Below, in pieces: positions 62,955 through 64,000 of a stretch of 64,000 nt of DNA; position 1 is the first letter of the stretch; each line of letters starts with the position of its first letter. Location: NCBI RefSeq assembly GCF_003286085.1, contig NW_020825329.1, positions 186,001 through 250,000 of the forward strand, given 5' to 3'. A program made the position numbers and the translations under genes. The notes below the pieces were generated by a model. That model did no database searches. It was given only the letters and a program-made list of their open reading frames with translations, and was not told the DNA's origin. Source of the DNA: Drosophila persimilis. Lineage: Eukaryota; Arthropoda; Insecta; Diptera; Drosophilidae.

Positions 62955-63433
62955 GGTTCTTCCGGTACCTGTGTCAACATTTCCCCTGCCGCTTGTAGCT
63001 GACTTGGCTTAAAACGAAGACAGAGTTTGCACTTCCGCACGTAGGCCCTCACGTCCCTGTACATCGCCGGCCAGTAATATCTTGCCGCCACCCGTGCCGC
63101 GGTTCTCCTTCCGCCGGCGTGGCCTGCTACCGGTTTATCGTGGCTCTCCTTTAAAACCCTTTCTCGGGCATATTTCGGCACACATTGATCGAGTATGTAA
63201 TCGATCCTGGGCATTGGGTATGCGTCCTTTACTGATCTCGCGTTTACTTGGCGAAAGTCCACGCACAATCTCCACTTGCCATTTTTCTTCTTTACCATCA
63301 ATATAGGCGAACTGTAGGGGCTCTTTGACGGCTCTATGCATCCCATTTCTAATAGTTCGTCCACTTTCTGGTTAATCTCGGCCTGCATTTTGGGGTTCTT
63401 TGGGTAATATCTTTGCTTAATCGGATCACTCAT
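62711..63433 (-). pseudogene. RT N-terminus fused in frame to integrase by internal deletion
   Basis: Begins with the RT fingers (VDELLEMGCIEPSKSPYSSP, ILMVKKKNGKWRLCVDFRQV, AYPMPRIDYILDQ). It then passes directly, without a frame change, to the integrase zinc domain (ESHDKPVAGHAGGRRTAARV, CKLCLRFKPSQ) and the start of the core (WATVCADFVGPLPRSKHG). The catalytic part of RT with the YxDD motif and the whole RNase H, some hundreds of codons, are missing at about 63190. The copy therefore cannot make active RT. Confidence 0.9.
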
Positions 63434-63536
63434 GTGTGCACCGCCACATTAGACACCCCCTCGATCTTGGAAAATGCCTCCAACTCTCGGGCCAAGAAGT
63501 CCTCCACTGGCTCTTCCCTCGCCCCCTCATTCCGCC

Positions 63537-64000
63537 TCATGCCCGCTGACACCTCTCTGGCACTCTTAGGGTCGTGTCCGTTTTTTTGTCGGACTCCGGA
63601 ACCGTGTCTCCAGCTTCGGCCTTCGCCACGGACAGTCTTTCCTCCTGGCCTCCTCGTTCCCGATCTTGGGCAGGGATCACCACCCTGTGTCCTGCACAGG
63701 TCACCACTGCCCCGACTGCGCGGAGGAAATCCCATCCCAACACTAACTCATCAATCACACCCGGCAATACGAGTAGCACCATTGGGATCTCCTTGTTCCC
63801 AAAGCATACCTTCGTTTCAATCTGGCACGTGACCTCCTGGCTATGGCCATCCGCCAACCTCACCCTTTTCCTTACCGCCGCCTCCCGGCCTTCACCCTTC
63901 AGTCGGTCCGCCAGCTCGCGGCTCACGAAACTGCTGGTGGCTCCTGTATCCTCCTCGCTGGTCCGCCTGCCGACTAGGCTTGAGGGACCGTTTCTTGCGA
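63537..64000 (-). CDS. Ty3/gypsy aspartic protease region, partial
   Basis: From the right edge the minus strand reads EEDTGATSSFVSRELADRLK (active-site DTGA near 63945-63935), then VRLADGHSQEVTCQIETKV, IPMVLLVLPGVIDELVLGWD-like with the flap side and the closing LGWDFL motif, characteristic of Ty3/gypsy proteases. The frame ends at about 63537. RT follows in a different frame. Gag must lie beyond the window. Confidence 0.8.
   Translation of the reverse strand, partial: ARNGPSSLVGRRTSEEDTGATSSFVSRELADRLKGEGREAAVRKRVRLADGHSQEVTCQIETKVCFGNKEIPMVLLVLPGVIDELVLGWDFLRAVGAVVTCAGHRVVIPAQDRERGGQEERLSVAKAEAGDTVPESDKKTDTTLRVPERCQRA

Larger units (their letters stand above)
59311..64000 (-). mobile_element. 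GC-rich Ty3/gypsy element, runs off window
   Basis: Base composition changes sharply at 59311: almost everything to its right is GC-rich, unlike the AT-rich surroundings. Read from right to left the element has protease, a shortened RT joined to integrase, the rest of the integrase, two further open frames, a long purine tract (on the minus strand) and then the end region. The left border TGTAACGAACC at 59311 adjoins LOA-type sequence. A TGTAAC...GTTACA pair (59311-59415) could be a short 105-bp LTR, or the LTR may extend to about 60390; the window lacks the other LTR needed to decide. Confidence 0.8.

Overview
This window reads as Drosophila DNA, probably from repeat-rich chromatin of Y-chromosome ancestry. 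Two cellular genes are recognisable. Both are intact by eye, split by short spliceosomal introns, and surrounded by decayed retrotransposons. The first (minus strand, 13913-15260) is a five-exon aldo-keto reductase that I match to ARY. The second (plus strand, 19911-46464) is a 12-exon axonemal dynein heavy chain of about 4491 residues, whose closest family is DNAH2 (inner-arm I1, 1-beta chain), i.e. kl-2. In D. melanogaster both genes are Y-linked. Here kl-2 spans only 26.6 kb, and nine of its eleven introns are under 600 bp. That is far more compact than a typical Y-linked dynein gene. Together with the DINE-1-like repeat type, it suggests (inference, not shown) an obscura-group species in which the ancestral Y genes moved to the dot chromosome, or else a compact Y segment.

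Layout. 1-1560: 5' part of a CR1/jockey-type LINE with a PHD-finger ORF1 (minus). 1690-3500: broken BEL/Pao integrase and a candidate LTR (plus). 4394-9830: Ty3/gypsy element (minus) with a RING-type finger at the start of gag; its 3' end and LTR recur at 11455-12616. 10204-11126: DINE-1-like element. 12617-13538: LOA-type LINE fragment. 13913-15260: ARY. 15436-18288: two more DINE-1-like copies flanking a BEL fragment. 19911-46464: kl-2. 47358-49735: LOA-type LINE. 50460-54285: two BEL gag/protease remnants. 54290-56760: CR1-type LINE with a 5' inversion. 58360-59310: LOA-type fragment. 59311-64000: a GC-rich Ty3/gypsy element (minus) that runs off the window and has two extra open frames after pol.

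The large kl-2 introns hold datable nested insertions. Intron 3 contains an LOA-type LINE with a 16-bp target duplication. That LINE is itself interrupted by an internally deleted copia element with two 255-bp LTRs and a 5-bp target duplication. A Tc1-type transposase remnant lies further downstream. Intron 7 holds LINE and DINE-1-like debris.

No tRNA, rRNA, CRISPR or bacterial feature was seen. All calls are from reading the sequence; no alignment or database search was run, and family names come from recognition of motifs.
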